Part shown: piece after piece, positions 16,815 through 27,071 of the stretch | Layout of the letters: each line of letters opens with the position of its first letter | Position numbering within the stretch: position 1 is the first letter of the stretch | NCBI GenBank assembly: GCA_947448025.1 | Contig: CANFLV010000015.1 | Location: 45,207 to 109,206 of the forward strand | Source of the DNA: Oxalobacteraceae bacterium | GTDB lineage: Bacteria; Pseudomonadota; Gammaproteobacteria; Burkholderiales; Burkholderiaceae_D | Direction: 5' to 3' | DNA length: 64,000 nt | Program-made: the position numbers and the translations under genes | Notes under the pieces: model-generated | What the model was told of the DNA's origin: nothing | Databases searched by the model: none | Seen by the model: only the letters and a program-made list of their open reading frames with translations

Positions 16815-17783
16815 CTATTTAAGCAAACCTAAAGCTTTGACTTGCTGGCCATAATTGACCATGGTCTTGTTGATGTACTCGGTGAGCTGGCTGCCAGTCA
16901 TGGCAAACGGATACAGGCCGTGTGCGGCGCGCAGCGCGGCGAATTCCGGCGTAGTCATGCGCGAATTGAAACGCTGCACCCAGCGTTGATAATCCTTTTC
17001 CGGCACGTCCGGCCCCATGTAAATGCCGCGAATGATGGGCCAGGTGATATCAAAGCCCTGTTCGTGCGAGGTCGGCACATTGGCCAGCGGACCAGGCAGG
17101 CGCGCATCGGACAAGACGGCGAGGATGCGAATTTTGCTCGCGCCTTTGTCGCCGCTGAGATGCAGGATCGCTTCCGAGACATCGCCCGAGACGACTTGTA
17201 CATGGCCGGCCAGCAGCGCCGTAAAGGATTCGCCGCCGCCTTCAAAGGCGACCAGCCGCATGGCTTTTGGATCTGCGCCGGCCTGCTTTGCCAGTAGCGC
17301 CATCTTCATCCAGTCCTGGCTGCCGATGGTACCGCCGGCGCCGATGGCGATATTGGCTGGATCGCGGCGCAGGGCCTCGAACAGTTCGTGTAAATTCTTG
17401 TAGGGCGAATCGGCGCGCACCGCGACCATGCCGTAATCGGTGCCGATGGCCGCGACCCAGCGCACGTCGGCGGCATTGGCGCGGCCGAATTTGCCAAGAC
17501 TCATATTGAGTAAGGAGCCGCCTGAAAATGCCACCAGCGTGTCCGGCTCGCTGCGACGCTGCGTGATGATCGAGCTCCAGGCGACCGCGCCGATGCCGCC
17601 CGGCAGATACGCGACGTGCAAGGGGACAGCATCGCCTTGCAGCGCTTTTTGCGCGAGCCTGCAGGTCAAGTCAAAGCCGCCGCCGGGTTTGGACGGTACG
17701 ACGCATTCCGCCGCGCGCGCCGACAGCAGCAGCGTCATGCCTGCTACCATCAGGATCGTTATCAGCGTACGCAGCAAACCCAT
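16815..17783 (-). CDS. TctC/Bug-family periplasmic receptor
   Basis: A 322-residue tricarboxylate-type receptor with a signal peptide (MGLLRTLITILMVAGMTLLL...ARAAE) and the VPSKPGGGFDLTCRLAQKAL opening of TctC proteins, followed by GGIGAVAWSSIITQRRSEPD. No TctA or TctB gene is beside it. It is divergent from tctD/tctE and reads toward the FbpA-type gene 42 bp away. In Tct systems the receptor gene and the two-component genes are neighbours, so it is probably a target of TctD; it may also act as a sensing partner for TctE. Ligand unknown. Confidence 0.85.
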   Translation of the reverse strand: MGLLRTLITILMVAGMTLLLSARAAECVVPSKPGGGFDLTCRLAQKALQGDAVPLHVAYLPGGIGAVAWSSIITQRRSEPDTLVAFSGGSLLNMSLGKFGRANAADVRWVAAIGTDYGMVAVRADSPYKNLHELFEALRRDPANIAIGAGGTIGSQDWMKMALLAKQAGADPKAMRLVAFEGGGESFTALLAGHVQVVSGDVSEAILHLSGDKGASKIRILAVLSDARLPGPLANVPTSHEQGFDITWPIIRGIYMGPDVPEKDYQRWVQRFNSRMTTPEFAALRAAHGLYPFAMTGSQLTEYINKTMVNYGQQVKALGLLK

Positions 17784-17957
17784 GTCTTGTCTCCGTCAGA
17801 TCCGATCTCGCGCCATGGTTAGGGAAAACGCAGTGAAATCGGTATCATGTTTTGCAGCGCAGACCTGGCAAGGCGCGCAGCATTATTTTTTTATATGGCG
17901 CACTGTAGCGCGGCAGTCTTTCAAATCGCTTTCATTCGAATTGCACAATTCATAACT

Positions 17958-18641
17958 ATGCGTATTTTATTGGTCGAAGATCATGTCGAACTGTCGCTCT
18001 GGATCAGCAAGGCGCTGACCGAAGCGCGGCTGTCGGTCGAATGCGCCATGAACGGCGCCGATGCCGATGCGCTGCTGCATACGCAGGACTACGCGCTGGT
18101 GATCCTCGACCTGACCTTGCCACAGATGGATGGACTTGAGGTGCTCAAGCGTTTGCGCGCGCGCGGTGGTGCGCGCAGCAAAACGCCGGTGTTGATCCTG
18201 ACAGCCCGCGGCGGCCTCAATGACCGCGTCCAGGGCCTTAATCTGGGCGCGGACGACTACCTCGCCAAGCCCTTCGAACTCGTCGAACTGGAGGCCCGTG
18301 TGAAGGCCCTGCTGCGGCGTGCGCAAGGCAATGACGCTGTGGTCTTGTCTTGTGCCGCCCTCAGCTTCGATACGGTCTCGCGCATGTTCACTTACGGCGC
18401 CGTGCCTTTGGCGCTCACGCCGCGCGAACATGCGGTGCTGGAGATACTGTTGAATCGCTGCGGTCGCGTCACTTCAAAAGAAAAATTGTTCGACGATGTC
18501 TTTGCTCTCGAAGATGACGCCAACCCCGAAGCCATCGAAATCTATATCCATCGCCTGCGCAAGAAGCTCGAACGACTCGACAGCGGCCGCGTCGCGATCA
18601 CGACTTTGCGCGGCCTCGGCTATTTGCTGGAAGCGGCATGA
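17958..18641 (+). CDS. tctD: Two-component response regulator, TctD-like
   Basis: A 227-residue OmpR-family regulator. The receiver domain has the phospho-accepting Asp51 in VILDLTLPQMDG, the acidic pair E7/D8 at the start (LLVEDHV) and Lys in YLAKPFEL. The C-terminal winged helix ends YIHRLRKKLERLDSGRVAITT, with LRGLGYLLEA. The ATG at 17958 is chosen because the receiver domain begins there. It overlaps the kinase gene by ATGA. Probably activates the divergent TctC-like gene and perhaps the Fbp-type transporter. Confidence 0.88.
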   Translation: MRILLVEDHVELSLWISKALTEARLSVECAMNGADADALLHTQDYALVILDLTLPQMDGLEVLKRLRARGGARSKTPVLILTARGGLNDRVQGLNLGADDYLAKPFELVELEARVKALLRRAQGNDAVVLSCAALSFDTVSRMFTYGAVPLALTPREHAVLEILLNRCGRVTSKEKLFDDVFALEDDANPEAIEIYIHRLRKKLERLDSGRVAITTLRGLGYLLEAA

Positions 18642-20047
18642 GCAAAGTTCCGCGTGCAAAGGCTCTTGGCAGCTTGCGCGGCCAGCTGCTGCTCTGGCTT
18701 TTGCTACCGCTAACCGTGCTGGTCGCCATCGATGCATTTTCTGTGTATCGCAATGCGCTGGATGCGGCTGACCTGGCCTATGACCGTTCATTACTGGCCT
18801 CGACGCGGGCGCTGGCGGAGCGCGTAGCCATCGTCAATGGCCGGGTGGTGGCGAATGTGCCCTATGTCGCACTCGACAGTTTCGAGACTGATACGCTGGG
18901 ACGGCTGTATTACAAGGTCACCGGCATTGATGGAGAGTTTGTGTCGGGTTATGAAGACTTGCCGCCGCTGCCGGCTGGTGTGCCGCGCTCCGATATTTAT
19001 CCGGCGCTGGTGCGTTTTTATCATGCGACCTATCGCGATGAGGCGGTGCGCATCGCCGCGCTATACCAGCCTGTGTATGACGATTCGATGCGCGGCATTG
19101 CGCTGATTCTGGTCGGCGAATCGATGGAAGCGCGGCGCTATTTGTCGCGCAAGATATTAGTCGACACGCTCGCCAGACAAGCCGCTCTGGTGCTCGCCGC
19201 GGCCTTGCTGATCTGGTTCGCCGTTCGCTTTGTCCTGAAGCCGGTCATGCGCCTGAAAAATGCGGTCGAGGCGCGCGCGCCGACGGATCTGGCCGACTTC
19301 GATCCGGCCTCAGTGCACAAGGAAATGCGCCCGCTGGTGGCGGCCATGAATGGCTACATGGCACGCCTGCAAAACCTGATTTCCGGGCAGCGTCGCTTCA
19401 TGGCGGATGCCTCGCATCAGCTGCGCACACCGCTGACGGTGCTGAAGACGCAGGCGGAAATGGCGCTGCGTGAAAATGACCCGCAAGCCATGCGCAGCAT
19501 CGTTGAAAGCATCGCCCGCACGACCGATGCGACGGTCCATCTGGCGAACCGTTTGTTGACGCTCGCGCGCGCCGAACATGGTGCGTCTGAGGGCGACATG
19601 AGCGCCGTTTCCCTGGTCGAGGCCTTGCGTCAGGTAGGGCTGGAAATGGCGCAAAACGCGGTGCGAAAAAACATCGACCTGTCATTCGAGGCGGGTCTTG
19701 AAACGCACATCACCGGCAACGCTCTGCTGCTGCACGAAATGCTGGTCAACCTCGTCGATAACGCCATCGCCTATACGCCGCAACATGGGCGGCTATGTCT
19801 GCGCGTTGATGACCTTCTGATCGAAATTGAAGACAGCGGCCCTGGCATTTCCCCGGCCGACCGGGAACGCGTCTTTGCGCCCTTTTACCGCTCGCCGGCG
19901 GCGCAGGAAGTCAATCCGCGCGGAGCCGGACTGGGTCTGGCGATCGTGCGTGATATCGCTGCCTTGCATGGCGCCACCATTGTGTTATCAGATGGCGCCG
20001 CGGGTAGCGGATTGAAAGTGTCGTTACAGTTCCTGCGCGCTGCTTGA
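18638..20047 (+). CDS. tctE: Two-component sensor histidine kinase, TctE-like
   Basis: A 469-residue membrane kinase. The first membrane helix is at about 15-33, a periplasmic sensor domain of roughly 145 residues follows, and the second helix is at about 181-200. The phospho-accepting His260 sits in FMADASHQLRTPLTVLK, then the N box (LVNLVDNAIAYTP), the DSGPGIS box and the GAGLGLAIVRDIAALHG box. The N-terminal TctE sensor type (ALAERVAIVNGRV..., VSGYEDLP) supports organic acid sensing, possibly through the neighbouring receptor. Confidence 0.88.
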   Translation: MSKVPRAKALGSLRGQLLLWLLLPLTVLVAIDAFSVYRNALDAADLAYDRSLLASTRALAERVAIVNGRVVANVPYVALDSFETDTLGRLYYKVTGIDGEFVSGYEDLPPLPAGVPRSDIYPALVRFYHATYRDEAVRIAALYQPVYDDSMRGIALILVGESMEARRYLSRKILVDTLARQAALVLAAALLIWFAVRFVLKPVMRLKNAVEARAPTDLADFDPASVHKEMRPLVAAMNGYMARLQNLISGQRRFMADASHQLRTPLTVLKTQAEMALRENDPQAMRSIVESIARTTDATVHLANRLLTLARAEHGASEGDMSAVSLVEALRQVGLEMAQNAVRKNIDLSFEAGLETHITGNALLLHEMLVNLVDNAIAYTPQHGRLCLRVDDLLIEIEDSGPGISPADRERVFAPFYRSPAAQEVNPRGAGLGLAIVRDIAALHGATIVLSDGAAGSGLKVSLQFLRAA

Positions 20048-20053
20048 GCTGGT

Positions 20054-21673
20054 TTAGCGCGTCTGCGTCACCGAATTAATGACCACAAATGTATAAGGGA
20101 TGCTGGCAAAGCTACCATAGTCCAAGACCGGTACGGCCTTGATCTTATCGGCCACGTCCATGCCGCTGATGACCTTACCGAATACCGCATAGCCGTCGTT
20201 CGTGGCACTCGCATCAAGGAAGCCATTATCGACGACGTTAATGAAAAATTGCGCAGTCGCTGAATCACGTACCGCGGTACGCGCCATGGCGATGGTGCCG
20301 CGCAGATTAGACAAGCCATTCGGCGCTTCGAGTTTGATCGCGGCGCGCGTCGTCACCTGCGCCAACTGTGTGTTGAAACCGCCACCCTGAATCATGAAGT
20401 TGCTGATCACGCGATGGAAAATAAGTCCGTTGTAGAAGCTGTCGTTCGCATACTGCAGGAAGTTATCGACAGTGACCGGCGCATTCGTCGGATAGAGGTC
20501 AATGACCATGTCGCCCATCGTGGTCTTCATCGTTACCTGCGGCGCCGGCACCGCCGTCGAGGCGCTCGCCAGTATCGCATCGCCGCGCGCACTGAGGACT
20601 TGCGCGCTGAAGGTGCCGACCGTATTCGGCGTGCAGGTAAAGACGCGCTGTGTTGCGCTGGCACCGCTCACTTCCGTGAGTCCGCTGCATTGCGGCGTCA
20701 CTACGCGAATTGCGCCATCCAGGTACTGACCGGCGATGGTCAGCGTCGCCAGCTTTTTATACATCAGCGCGCTGCTGGTGCTTATGCCGCTGACGACGAC
20801 GGCAGACGTCGCAAGGTTGAACCCGGGGTCGTTGACGGGGATGGCCTTGATCGCGTCGGTCGTGTCGGCCGGCGTGATCTTTGCGGCGATTGCAACGGCG
20901 TTGGCATAGGAACTTTGCGGCGTGGCGTAATTCAAACCTTGCTGCACCGCGAAGGTACTGCCGACCGTGAATTTGTTGTCCAGCAGGTCGGCGACATAAC
21001 CATAGCTGGCATCGCCCTTGAAGGTATGTGCGGAGCTCAGCATGAACGGCACCAGCGCGCCGCGGCTCCTCGTGGTCAGGCTCTGCGACCAGTAACTCAA
21101 GCCGGCGCTGTCAGGGTCGCGTCCGAGCACATTTTTATATACCGCCGTGACAAAAGCAGCATCACTCATTGCACCCGAATAGCCGGTCATGGCACTGAAG
21201 TCTGGCGAGATCGCTGCTGCATAAAACGAGTCGGCAATCTGGTCTATCGCCACGCCGCGCGCGCGTTCGCCTATCCAGTATGCCAGGCCGTCGGCTTCCG
21301 GAACCCGGTTGAAAAAGCCGACATACAATTCAATCAGCATTTTCAAGTCGGCCGCAGATATCGACTTAGCGATGTCGCCTATGGCAAGCTTGATGGAGAG
21401 GTCGTCAAATGTCAGCGTCTGCACGCTCGCGCCTATGCTGCTGCTGATGCCGCTGGCATTGTCGCGTACTGTGTAGCCGGCGCCGTTGCGGGCTATCGTG
21501 TAGTCATTGCGTTTTCCTGAAAATGTCGCGTTGCTCGCGGTACTCGAAGTCAGCGCCAGCAGCTTGGTCGGCAAGTTCGTGCTGCTTGTGTCGCCACCGC
21601 CACAGCCGGCCAGTGACATTGCTGCGGCGATTGATGCGATGAGGAGGCGGGAGGCGAGCAAATATTTTTTCAA
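20054..21673 (-). CDS. Lipoprotein with DUF4214 repeats fused to a cyclophilin-type peptidyl-prolyl isomerase
   Basis: I take the TTG at 21673 as start because it gives a standard lipoprotein signal, KKYLLASRLLIASIAAAM then LAGC at the lipobox; an earlier in-frame TTG would add 13 residues. The protein is 539 residues. Residues about 70-270 are DUF4214-like (GFFNRVPEADGLAYWIGERA; YKNVLGRDPDSAGLSYW). A linker leads to a complete cyclophilin domain at about 375-539: TMGDMVIDLYPTNAPVTVDN, FHRVISNFMIQGG with the catalytic Arg, and QFFINVVDN. Probably a surface or outer-membrane folding factor; DUF4214 is typical of secreted, S-layer or glycan-linked proteins. The combination is unusual. Confidence 0.82.
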   Translation of the reverse strand: MKKYLLASRLLIASIAAAMSLAGCGGGDTSSTNLPTKLLALTSSTASNATFSGKRNDYTIARNGAGYTVRDNASGISSSIGASVQTLTFDDLSIKLAIGDIAKSISAADLKMLIELYVGFFNRVPEADGLAYWIGERARGVAIDQIADSFYAAAISPDFSAMTGYSGAMSDAAFVTAVYKNVLGRDPDSAGLSYWSQSLTTRSRGALVPFMLSSAHTFKGDASYGYVADLLDNKFTVGSTFAVQQGLNYATPQSSYANAVAIAAKITPADTTDAIKAIPVNDPGFNLATSAVVVSGISTSSALMYKKLATLTIAGQYLDGAIRVVTPQCSGLTEVSGASATQRVFTCTPNTVGTFSAQVLSARGDAILASASTAVPAPQVTMKTTMGDMVIDLYPTNAPVTVDNFLQYANDSFYNGLIFHRVISNFMIQGGGFNTQLAQVTTRAAIKLEAPNGLSNLRGTIAMARTAVRDSATAQFFINVVDNGFLDASATNDGYAVFGKVISGMDVADKIKAVPVLDYGSFASIPYTFVVINSVTQTR

Positions 21674-21857
21674 TTTCGTGTCCGTGATCAGTTGGCAAAC
21701 GCAGGGGGGCAAGCTGCTTCAGCTATATGTAAAACGAGAGCCATTTTAACAAACGTCAAATTGACGCGGTTCTACGTCTGCAATTCGCTGCTATGATTGT
21801 CAGACAAGCACGCGCCACAAAGGGCATACAGCGACGCAATCCGGTTAAGGAGAATGC

Positions 21858-22217
21858 ATGTTCAAGGGTCTGCGCACGACGATATATCAGGTCAGTGATC
21901 TTGATCAGGCCAAGGCCTGGTATGCGAAGGTGCTCGGTGTGGCGCCCTATTTCGACCAGCCGTTTTATGTCGGCTTCAATGTCGCGGGATTTGAACTCGG
22001 TTTGCAGGCAGAGGCGCCCGCTGCACAGGCAGTGGAGAACGTCCTTGCCTACTGGGGTGTGGATGACGCACAGGCGGCCTGTGATCACTTGCTGGCCTTG
22101 GGCGCGCGCCTGCATTCGGCAGTGCAGGACGTCGGCGAGGATATCAAGGTTGCCAGCGTGCGCGACCCGTTTGGCAATGTATTTGGTGTGATTGAGAATC
22201 CCCACTTCAAGGTCTGA
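21858..22217 (+). CDS. VOC/glyoxalase-family protein
   Basis: A 119-residue single vicinal-oxygen-chelate domain opening MFKGLRTTIYQVSDLDQAKA, with paired beta-alpha-beta halves ending RDPFGNVFGVIENPHF. AAGGAG lies before the ATG. Such proteins can be glyoxalase, dioxygenase or antibiotic-binding proteins; the usual first metal-ligand position here reads TIYQV, so metal binding is unclear. No operon partner is evident. Confidence 0.8.
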   Translation: MFKGLRTTIYQVSDLDQAKAWYAKVLGVAPYFDQPFYVGFNVAGFELGLQAEAPAAQAVENVLAYWGVDDAQAACDHLLALGARLHSAVQDVGEDIKVASVRDPFGNVFGVIENPHFKV

Positions 22218-22275
22218 TGCAACCATTGCAGGAATCGTTGGTCTAACGGGTTCACGAAATTTTCGAAAGCTTTTC

Positions 22276-23226
22276 ATGCCACAGTCGAGTCATGCACGCG
22301 TCATTGCCATCGCTTTACTGGCCTTGCTGCTCTCGTCCTGCGGCGGCGGCAGTGGCGGCAGCGCGCCTGCCGTGGCGCCTGTCGTTGCCCCGGTCCCCGT
22401 TACCGTCGTCGAGCCAAATGCGCCGCGGGTCACGAACAATACGGCGACTGATGGCTTCAACTGGATTAACTTCAGGCGCGCGCAAATCGGCATTCAGGCG
22501 CTGGCGCGTAATGCCTTCGTTGACAGTGCTGCACAGGGCCATTCGGAGTACCAGAAGGTCAATAATACAATCACGCATACGCAAATCGCCACGAAGCCGG
22601 GATTCACTGGCGCGACGCTATCTGACCGGTTGGCAGCAGCCGGCTTCACCTTCAAATCCTCGGCTTACGCGTTTGGCGAAGTGATCTCAGGTACGGCCGA
22701 TACCTCGGGCGTGAACGCAGCGGAAGACCTGATTACGGCGATCTATCATCGCTTCGTTTTGTTCGAACCGATGTTCAAGGAGGCCGGCGCCGGGGCGGCG
22801 ACGATACTCGGGAACTATACTTATTTCACGGCCGATCTCGTCAGCGATAATCTCGACACCGGCCTGGCCAAAGGCCAGCTCGTGACCTATCCGTTTGATG
22901 CGCAAATCAACGTTCCCACGAGCTTCAACAGTGACAATGAATCGCCGGATCCGGTCGCGAATAAAAATACGGTCGGCTTTCCGGTGAGCGTGCATGCGAA
23001 CGTCACCAGCACGGTCAGGCTCCAGAGTTTCACGCTCACGCCGCGTGCGGCGACGGCATTGCCAACCGTTGTCCTCGTCAACGCCACCGACCCGCATACG
23101 CCGGCTTCAGCGGCCGCCATTATTCCGCTGGACGTGCTCGCTGCGGCTACGACGTATGATGTGCGTTTCATCGGCAGTGTTGACGGGATGGCTGTCGATC
23201 GCGCCTGGCATTTCACAACGCGCTAA
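22276..23226 (+). CDS. CAP-domain (SCP-like) lipoprotein
   Basis: A 316-residue secreted lipoprotein: MPQSSHARVIAIALLALLLS followed by SC at the lipobox and a Gly/Ser- then Pro/Val-rich linker. A CAP domain follows at about 60-200 (FNWINFRRAQIGIQALARN, AAQGHSEYQKVNN with the family His, FGEVISGT), then a beta-rich C-terminal domain (residues about 215-316) that looks like an Ig or CARDB-type fold. Function in this family is often unknown; some are proteases or lipid binders. The start at 22276 gives the lipoprotein signal; earlier starts overlap the VOC gene. Confidence 0.8.
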   Translation: MPQSSHARVIAIALLALLLSSCGGGSGGSAPAVAPVVAPVPVTVVEPNAPRVTNNTATDGFNWINFRRAQIGIQALARNAFVDSAAQGHSEYQKVNNTITHTQIATKPGFTGATLSDRLAAAGFTFKSSAYAFGEVISGTADTSGVNAAEDLITAIYHRFVLFEPMFKEAGAGAATILGNYTYFTADLVSDNLDTGLAKGQLVTYPFDAQINVPTSFNSDNESPDPVANKNTVGFPVSVHANVTSTVRLQSFTLTPRAATALPTVVLVNATDPHTPASAAAIIPLDVLAAATTYDVRFIGSVDGMAVDRAWHFTTR

Positions 23227-23229
23227 GCC

Positions 23230-24618
23230 TTATTTACCGATACAGAAGCGTGAAAAAATCACGCCCAGCAAATCATCCGACGTGAATTGTCCTGTGATGC
23301 TATTGAGGCTTTGCTGCGCCAGGCGCAAATCTTCCGCAAACAGGTCCAGTGACTGGTCATCGCGCGCCGCATGTTCGGCAGCGGATGCCAGGTGGCGCCC
23401 TGCGGCTTTAAGCGCGGTGAGGTGCCGTTCGCGCGCAAGGAAAAGCGATTCGCCGGTCTGCTGCCAGCCCGCCAGATGCATCAGCTCCGAGCGCAGCAAA
23501 TCCATACCGAGCAAATCCGTGGCCGACAGGTAGACATGGGTCGAGTCAGGCATGCGGTCGATGGCCGGTTTGTGGCCGGACAAATCAATCTTGTTCCAGA
23601 CCCGCATGACCGGCACGCCTGCTGGAAAGCGCGCCGTGATCGCTTCATCGGCGCGCGTTGGTCCACGCGTCGCGTCGAGCATGTGCAAGATCACGTCGGC
23701 GGTTTGTACGGCCGCCCAGGTACGCTCAATGCCGATGCGTTCGACTTCATCGCTGGCGTCAGCGGCGTCGCGGATGCCGGCGGTATCGATGATATTGATT
23801 GGGATGCCATTGATCTGGATCGTCTCGGTGACCTTGTCGCGCGTGGTGCCGGCGATCGGTGTCACGATGGCGATGTCCGAGCCGGCCAAAGCATTGAGAA
23901 GCGATGATTTGCCGACGTTCGGCGCACCAGCCAACACGATATTGAGACCATCGCGCAGCATGGCGCCTTGAGCCGATTGCCTGAAGACTGCGTCGAGCGC
24001 GCCACGGATGCCTTCGAGCTGGCCGCGCGCATTTGATTTTTCGAGAAAATCAATTTCTTCTTCAGGGAAGTCGAGCGTCGCTTCAACCAGCATGCGCAGG
24101 TTGACGACCTTGTCGACCAAGCCATTGATGGTTTTCGAGAAGGCGCCCGTGAGTGACTGCGAGGCTGATTTCGCGGCGGCTTCAGTGGATGCTTCGATCA
24201 GGTCGGCGACGGCTTCGGCCTGTGCCAGATCGAGTTTATCGTTCTGGAAAGCGCGTTGCGTGAATTCACCTGGTTCTGCCATGCGCAGGCCAATGTCATG
24301 GCCGGCTTCGATGCAGCGCGCCAGCAGCATTTGCAACACGACTGGTCCGCCGTGGCCCTGTAGTTCGAGCACGTCTTCGCCCGTGTAGGAATGCGGCGCC
24401 TTGAAGTAAATCGCCAGGCCCTGATCGATCACGCTGCCATCGTCCTGTACGAAGGATAAATACGTCGCATGGCGTGGCGCAAGCGTAGCGCCGGTCTTGA
24501 GGCCGCATACGGCAGTGATGACCGGGGCAAGATTTTTGCCGGACAGGCGGACCACGCCGATGCCCCCGCGTCCGGGCGCTGTGGCGATGGCAGCAATGGG
24601 GAAGGTATCTAGGCTCAT
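23230..24618 (-). CDS. mnmE: tRNA modification GTPase MnmE
   Basis: A 462-residue GTPase that with MnmG installs the carboxymethylaminomethyl group on wobble uridine of several tRNAs. It opens [19 protein letters not shown], has the tetrahydrofolate-binding N-domain, G1 [13 protein letters not shown]3 DTAG, G4 NKID, and the invariant C-terminal CIGK. Full length. A terminator separates it from yidC upstream, so it may rely on its own promoter or read-through. Confidence 0.96.
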   Translation of the reverse strand: MSLDTFPIAAIATAPGRGGIGVVRLSGKNLAPVITAVCGLKTGATLAPRHATYLSFVQDDGSVIDQGLAIYFKAPHSYTGEDVLELQGHGGPVVLQMLLARCIEAGHDIGLRMAEPGEFTQRAFQNDKLDLAQAEAVADLIEASTEAAAKSASQSLTGAFSKTINGLVDKVVNLRMLVEATLDFPEEEIDFLEKSNARGQLEGIRGALDAVFRQSAQGAMLRDGLNIVLAGAPNVGKSSLLNALAGSDIAIVTPIAGTTRDKVTETIQINGIPINIIDTAGIRDAADASDEVERIGIERTWAAVQTADVILHMLDATRGPTRADEAITARFPAGVPVMRVWNKIDLSGHKPAIDRMPDSTHVYLSATDLLGMDLLRSELMHLAGWQQTGESLFLARERHLTALKAAGRHLASAAEHAARDDQSLDLFAEDLRLAQQSLNSITGQFTSDDLLGVIFSRFCIGK

Positions 24619-24646
24619 GCGATGATTTTCCAGGTTTGTTTTGGAT

Positions 24647-24681
24647 AGTAAAAAGCCCGCCGTCAACGACAGCGGGCTTTT
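24647..24681 (-). terminator. Rho-independent terminator between yidC and mnmE
   Basis: AAAAGCCCGC (24651-24660) pairs with GCGGGCTTTT (24672-24681). Read on the minus strand the stem is followed by a T run, directly after yidC. Confidence 0.8.
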
Positions 24682-24713
24682 CTGTTACGGCGTGAACTGC
24701 GCGCTGCGTTAGC

Positions 24714-26363
24714 TTATGCTTTGCCCGCTTCGAGCTTCTTGGTGATGACCCATTGCTGGGTGATCGACAAGACGTTATTGACGACCCAGTACAGCACCAG
24801 ACCCGATGGGAAGAAGAAGAACATGACCGAGAAAATGATCGGCATGAACATCATCACCTTCGCTTGTACCGGATCCGGCGGCGTCGGGTTCAACTTGGTC
24901 TGGATGAACATCGATACAGCCATGAGGACCGGCAGGATGTAGAAAGGATCTGGCGAGGCCAGGTCATGAATCCAGCCCAGCCATGGCGCATTGCGCATCT
25001 CTACGCTGGCCAGCAATACCCAGTAGAGCGAAATGAAGACCGGAATCTGCACCACGATCGGCAGGCAGCCACCGAGCGGATTGATTTTTTCGGTCTTGTA
25101 GAGCTCCATCATGGCCTGGTTCATCTTTTGCGGATCGCCTTTGTGGCGCTCACGGATGGCCGTCATTTTTGGGGTGACGACTTTCATTTTCGCCATGCTG
25201 CGATAGCTCGCTGCCGACAGTGGGAAGAACGCCAGCTTGATCAGCACGGTCAGGGCGATGATGGTCCAGCCCCAGTTGCCGATGATTTTTTGAATCTGCG
25301 TCATCAGCCAGAAAATTGGCTTGGCCACGATCGTCAGCCAGCCATAGTCCTTGACCAGCTCCAGGCCGGGTGCAGTCGCTTCCAGTACAGCCGATTCCTG
25401 TGGGCCGGAATACAGGCGTGCATCGCTGGTAACCGTCGCGCCTGGTGCGATCGTGCCCAGTGGCAGGATGTCGCCGATAGCGTACAGATTGGTATCGATT
25501 TTCTTGGTGAAGATTTCGCGTGCGGCTTGATCGGCCGGCACCAGCGCTGAGACGAAGTAATGCTGGACGATGGCGACCCAGCCATTGTCAGCCTTGTTCG
25601 CATGTTCGGCTTTGCCTTTTTCGATTTTTTCGAAATCCAGCTTCTGGAATTTGCTTTCCTCAGTGTAGACAGCCGGGCCGGTGAAGGTGCTGTAGAACTT
25701 CGATTCGCCGGAAGGCTTGCTGCCATCACGTACCAGCTGCATGTATAGCGATGGGCTCACTGGCGCGCCGCTGGTGTTGGTCACGGCATGCTTGATGTCG
25801 ATTGTGTAATCACCACGCTTGAAGGTATAGGTCTTGGTCAGCTTGATGCCACCCTGTTCCGACTCCAGTACCAGCTGGATCTGGTTGGCGCCATCCAGCG
25901 TGCGCGTACCAGCGACTGCAACAAAACCGGTTTTATGGTTAGGGAAGGCGCCGCCGATCAAGCCGGTCTGAGCCAGATAGGTCCGAGTCGCGCTTGAGTC
26001 AAACAGAACAGTATTCGTGGTCGGATCTGCAGCGTCTTTGTGTTTGAGCAGTTCCAGACGCTTGAGTTCACCACCGATGGTATCGATATCGGCTTTGACG
26101 ACATCAGTCGTGATGGTGATGATTTCGCTTTTGGCAGCCGGCAGTGCAGCATCCGTCCCTGGTGTCGTCGCACTGGCAGTGACGCCGGCGGTCGCTTGCG
26201 GGACATCGGATAGTGCGGCGGTTTTGGCGACAGGCTTGGCTTGTTGGGCTACCGGTGTCGGGAAGAACATCGATGGTTTGCCGGTCGAGCGCATCCAGTT
26301 ATCCCATAGGATCACGATGGAGAGCGAGAACACAACCCACAGTACGGTACGTTTGATATCCAT
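24714..26363 (-). CDS. yidC: Membrane protein insertase YidC
   Basis: A 549-residue inner-membrane insertase. An N-terminal anchor ([20 protein letters not shown]) is followed by the large periplasmic beta-sandwich of Gram-negative YidC and a C-terminal core of five membrane segments with the conserved [20 protein letters not shown] and the hydrophilic-groove Arg in [11 protein letters not shown]. It ends in a short basic tail. Part of rpmH-rnpA-yidD-yidC. Normal length for betaproteobacteria. Confidence 0.96.
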   Translation of the reverse strand: MDIKRTVLWVVFSLSIVILWDNWMRSTGKPSMFFPTPVAQQAKPVAKTAALSDVPQATAGVTASATTPGTDAALPAAKSEIITITTDVVKADIDTIGGELKRLELLKHKDAADPTTNTVLFDSSATRTYLAQTGLIGGAFPNHKTGFVAVAGTRTLDGANQIQLVLESEQGGIKLTKTYTFKRGDYTIDIKHAVTNTSGAPVSPSLYMQLVRDGSKPSGESKFYSTFTGPAVYTEESKFQKLDFEKIEKGKAEHANKADNGWVAIVQHYFVSALVPADQAAREIFTKKIDTNLYAIGDILPLGTIAPGATVTSDARLYSGPQESAVLEATAPGLELVKDYGWLTIVAKPIFWLMTQIQKIIGNWGWTIIALTVLIKLAFFPLSAASYRSMAKMKVVTPKMTAIRERHKGDPQKMNQAMMELYKTEKINPLGGCLPIVVQIPVFISLYWVLLASVEMRNAPWLGWIHDLASPDPFYILPVLMAVSMFIQTKLNPTPPDPVQAKVMMFMPIIFSVMFFFFPSGLVLYWVVNNVLSITQQWVITKKLEAGKA

Positions 26364-26380
26364 GTTTGTACTTGTCAGTA

Positions 26381-26650
26381 TTACGATGATTCAGGAATGG
26401 CTGCAGCCACGCTCGGCTGCAGAGGGGTAGTGCGGCTGGTATCCGGAACAGGATCGAGTCCGCCCGGATGCCAGGGATGACATTTGCACAAGCGGCGTGC
26501 AGCCAATCTGCTGCCCTTGACGGCACCATGCAGGCGGATGGCTTCGGTAGCGTAATCGGAACAGCTCGGATAAAAACGGCAATTCTGTCCCAGGTAAGGA
26601 CTGATGCCGAGTTTATAGGCGCGTAACAATAGCAGTAACAGCGGCTTCAT
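26381..26650 (-). CDS. yidD: Membrane protein insertion efficiency factor YidD
   Basis: An 89-residue protein opening [20 protein letters not shown] with the Cys-rich core [15 protein letters not shown] and the C-terminal [15 protein letters not shown], all hallmarks of YidD. It overlaps rnpA by ATGA and precedes yidC. It aids YidC-dependent insertion at the membrane. Confidence 0.93.
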   Translation of the reverse strand: MKPLLLLLLRAYKLGISPYLGQNCRFYPSCSDYATEAIRLHGAVKGSRLAARRLCKCHPWHPGGLDPVPDTSRTTPLQPSVAAAIPESS

Positions 26651-27042
26651 GCGACGCCTTTAGACCCGGATGGCGCAAGCTGCGACTGCAGCAGTCGCGT
26701 CAGTTCGAGTTTGAGCATCGTCTTAAGTGCCATAGTCGTTGCTGGCCCGGCCTTGGTATTGACCGGCTTTGACAGGCGCACGATACAGTCTATGCTCGGC
26801 AAGGACGACTGCCTGAACAATTCGCGCGTGACGCGTTTGATCGTATTGCGCGTGACGGCCCGCGGCGCAAAGCGCTTGGCTGCGACGACACCCAAACGAG
26901 CATGGGGAAGTTGGTTTTCTCGGATATAGAGCACAAAATGTGCCGTCCGCTGGACTGGCCGCAAACGAAAAACGGATGAAAATTCATCCGTTTTAACGAT
27001 GCGCCGATCGCGAGCGTAATCCTGTGAGAGAGCGCCGGTCAC
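26647..27042 (-). CDS. rnpA: Ribonuclease P protein component
   Basis: A 131-residue protein subunit of RNase P, needed for 5' maturation of tRNAs. The conserved RNA-binding helix reads [20 protein letters not shown] (about residues 78-97), in the RNR-type signature. The gene uses a GTG start at 27042. It follows rpmH by 29 bp and overlaps yidD, as in most bacteria. Confidence 0.93.
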   Translation of the reverse strand: MTGALSQDYARDRRIVKTDEFSSVFRLRPVQRTAHFVLYIRENQLPHARLGVVAAKRFAPRAVTRNTIKRVTRELFRQSSLPSIDCIVRLSKPVNTKAGPATTMALKTMLKLELTRLLQSQLAPSGSKGVA

Positions 27043-27071
27043 GCCAGCAAAAAAGCTGTGCGACGTCTGGC

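Noticed and set aside
20414..21520. 368-codon plus-strand open frame
   Set aside because: It is antisense to the DUF4214-cyclophilin gene, is unusually Arg/His-rich without domain features, and has no ribosome site. GC-rich coding sequence commonly leaves such open frames.
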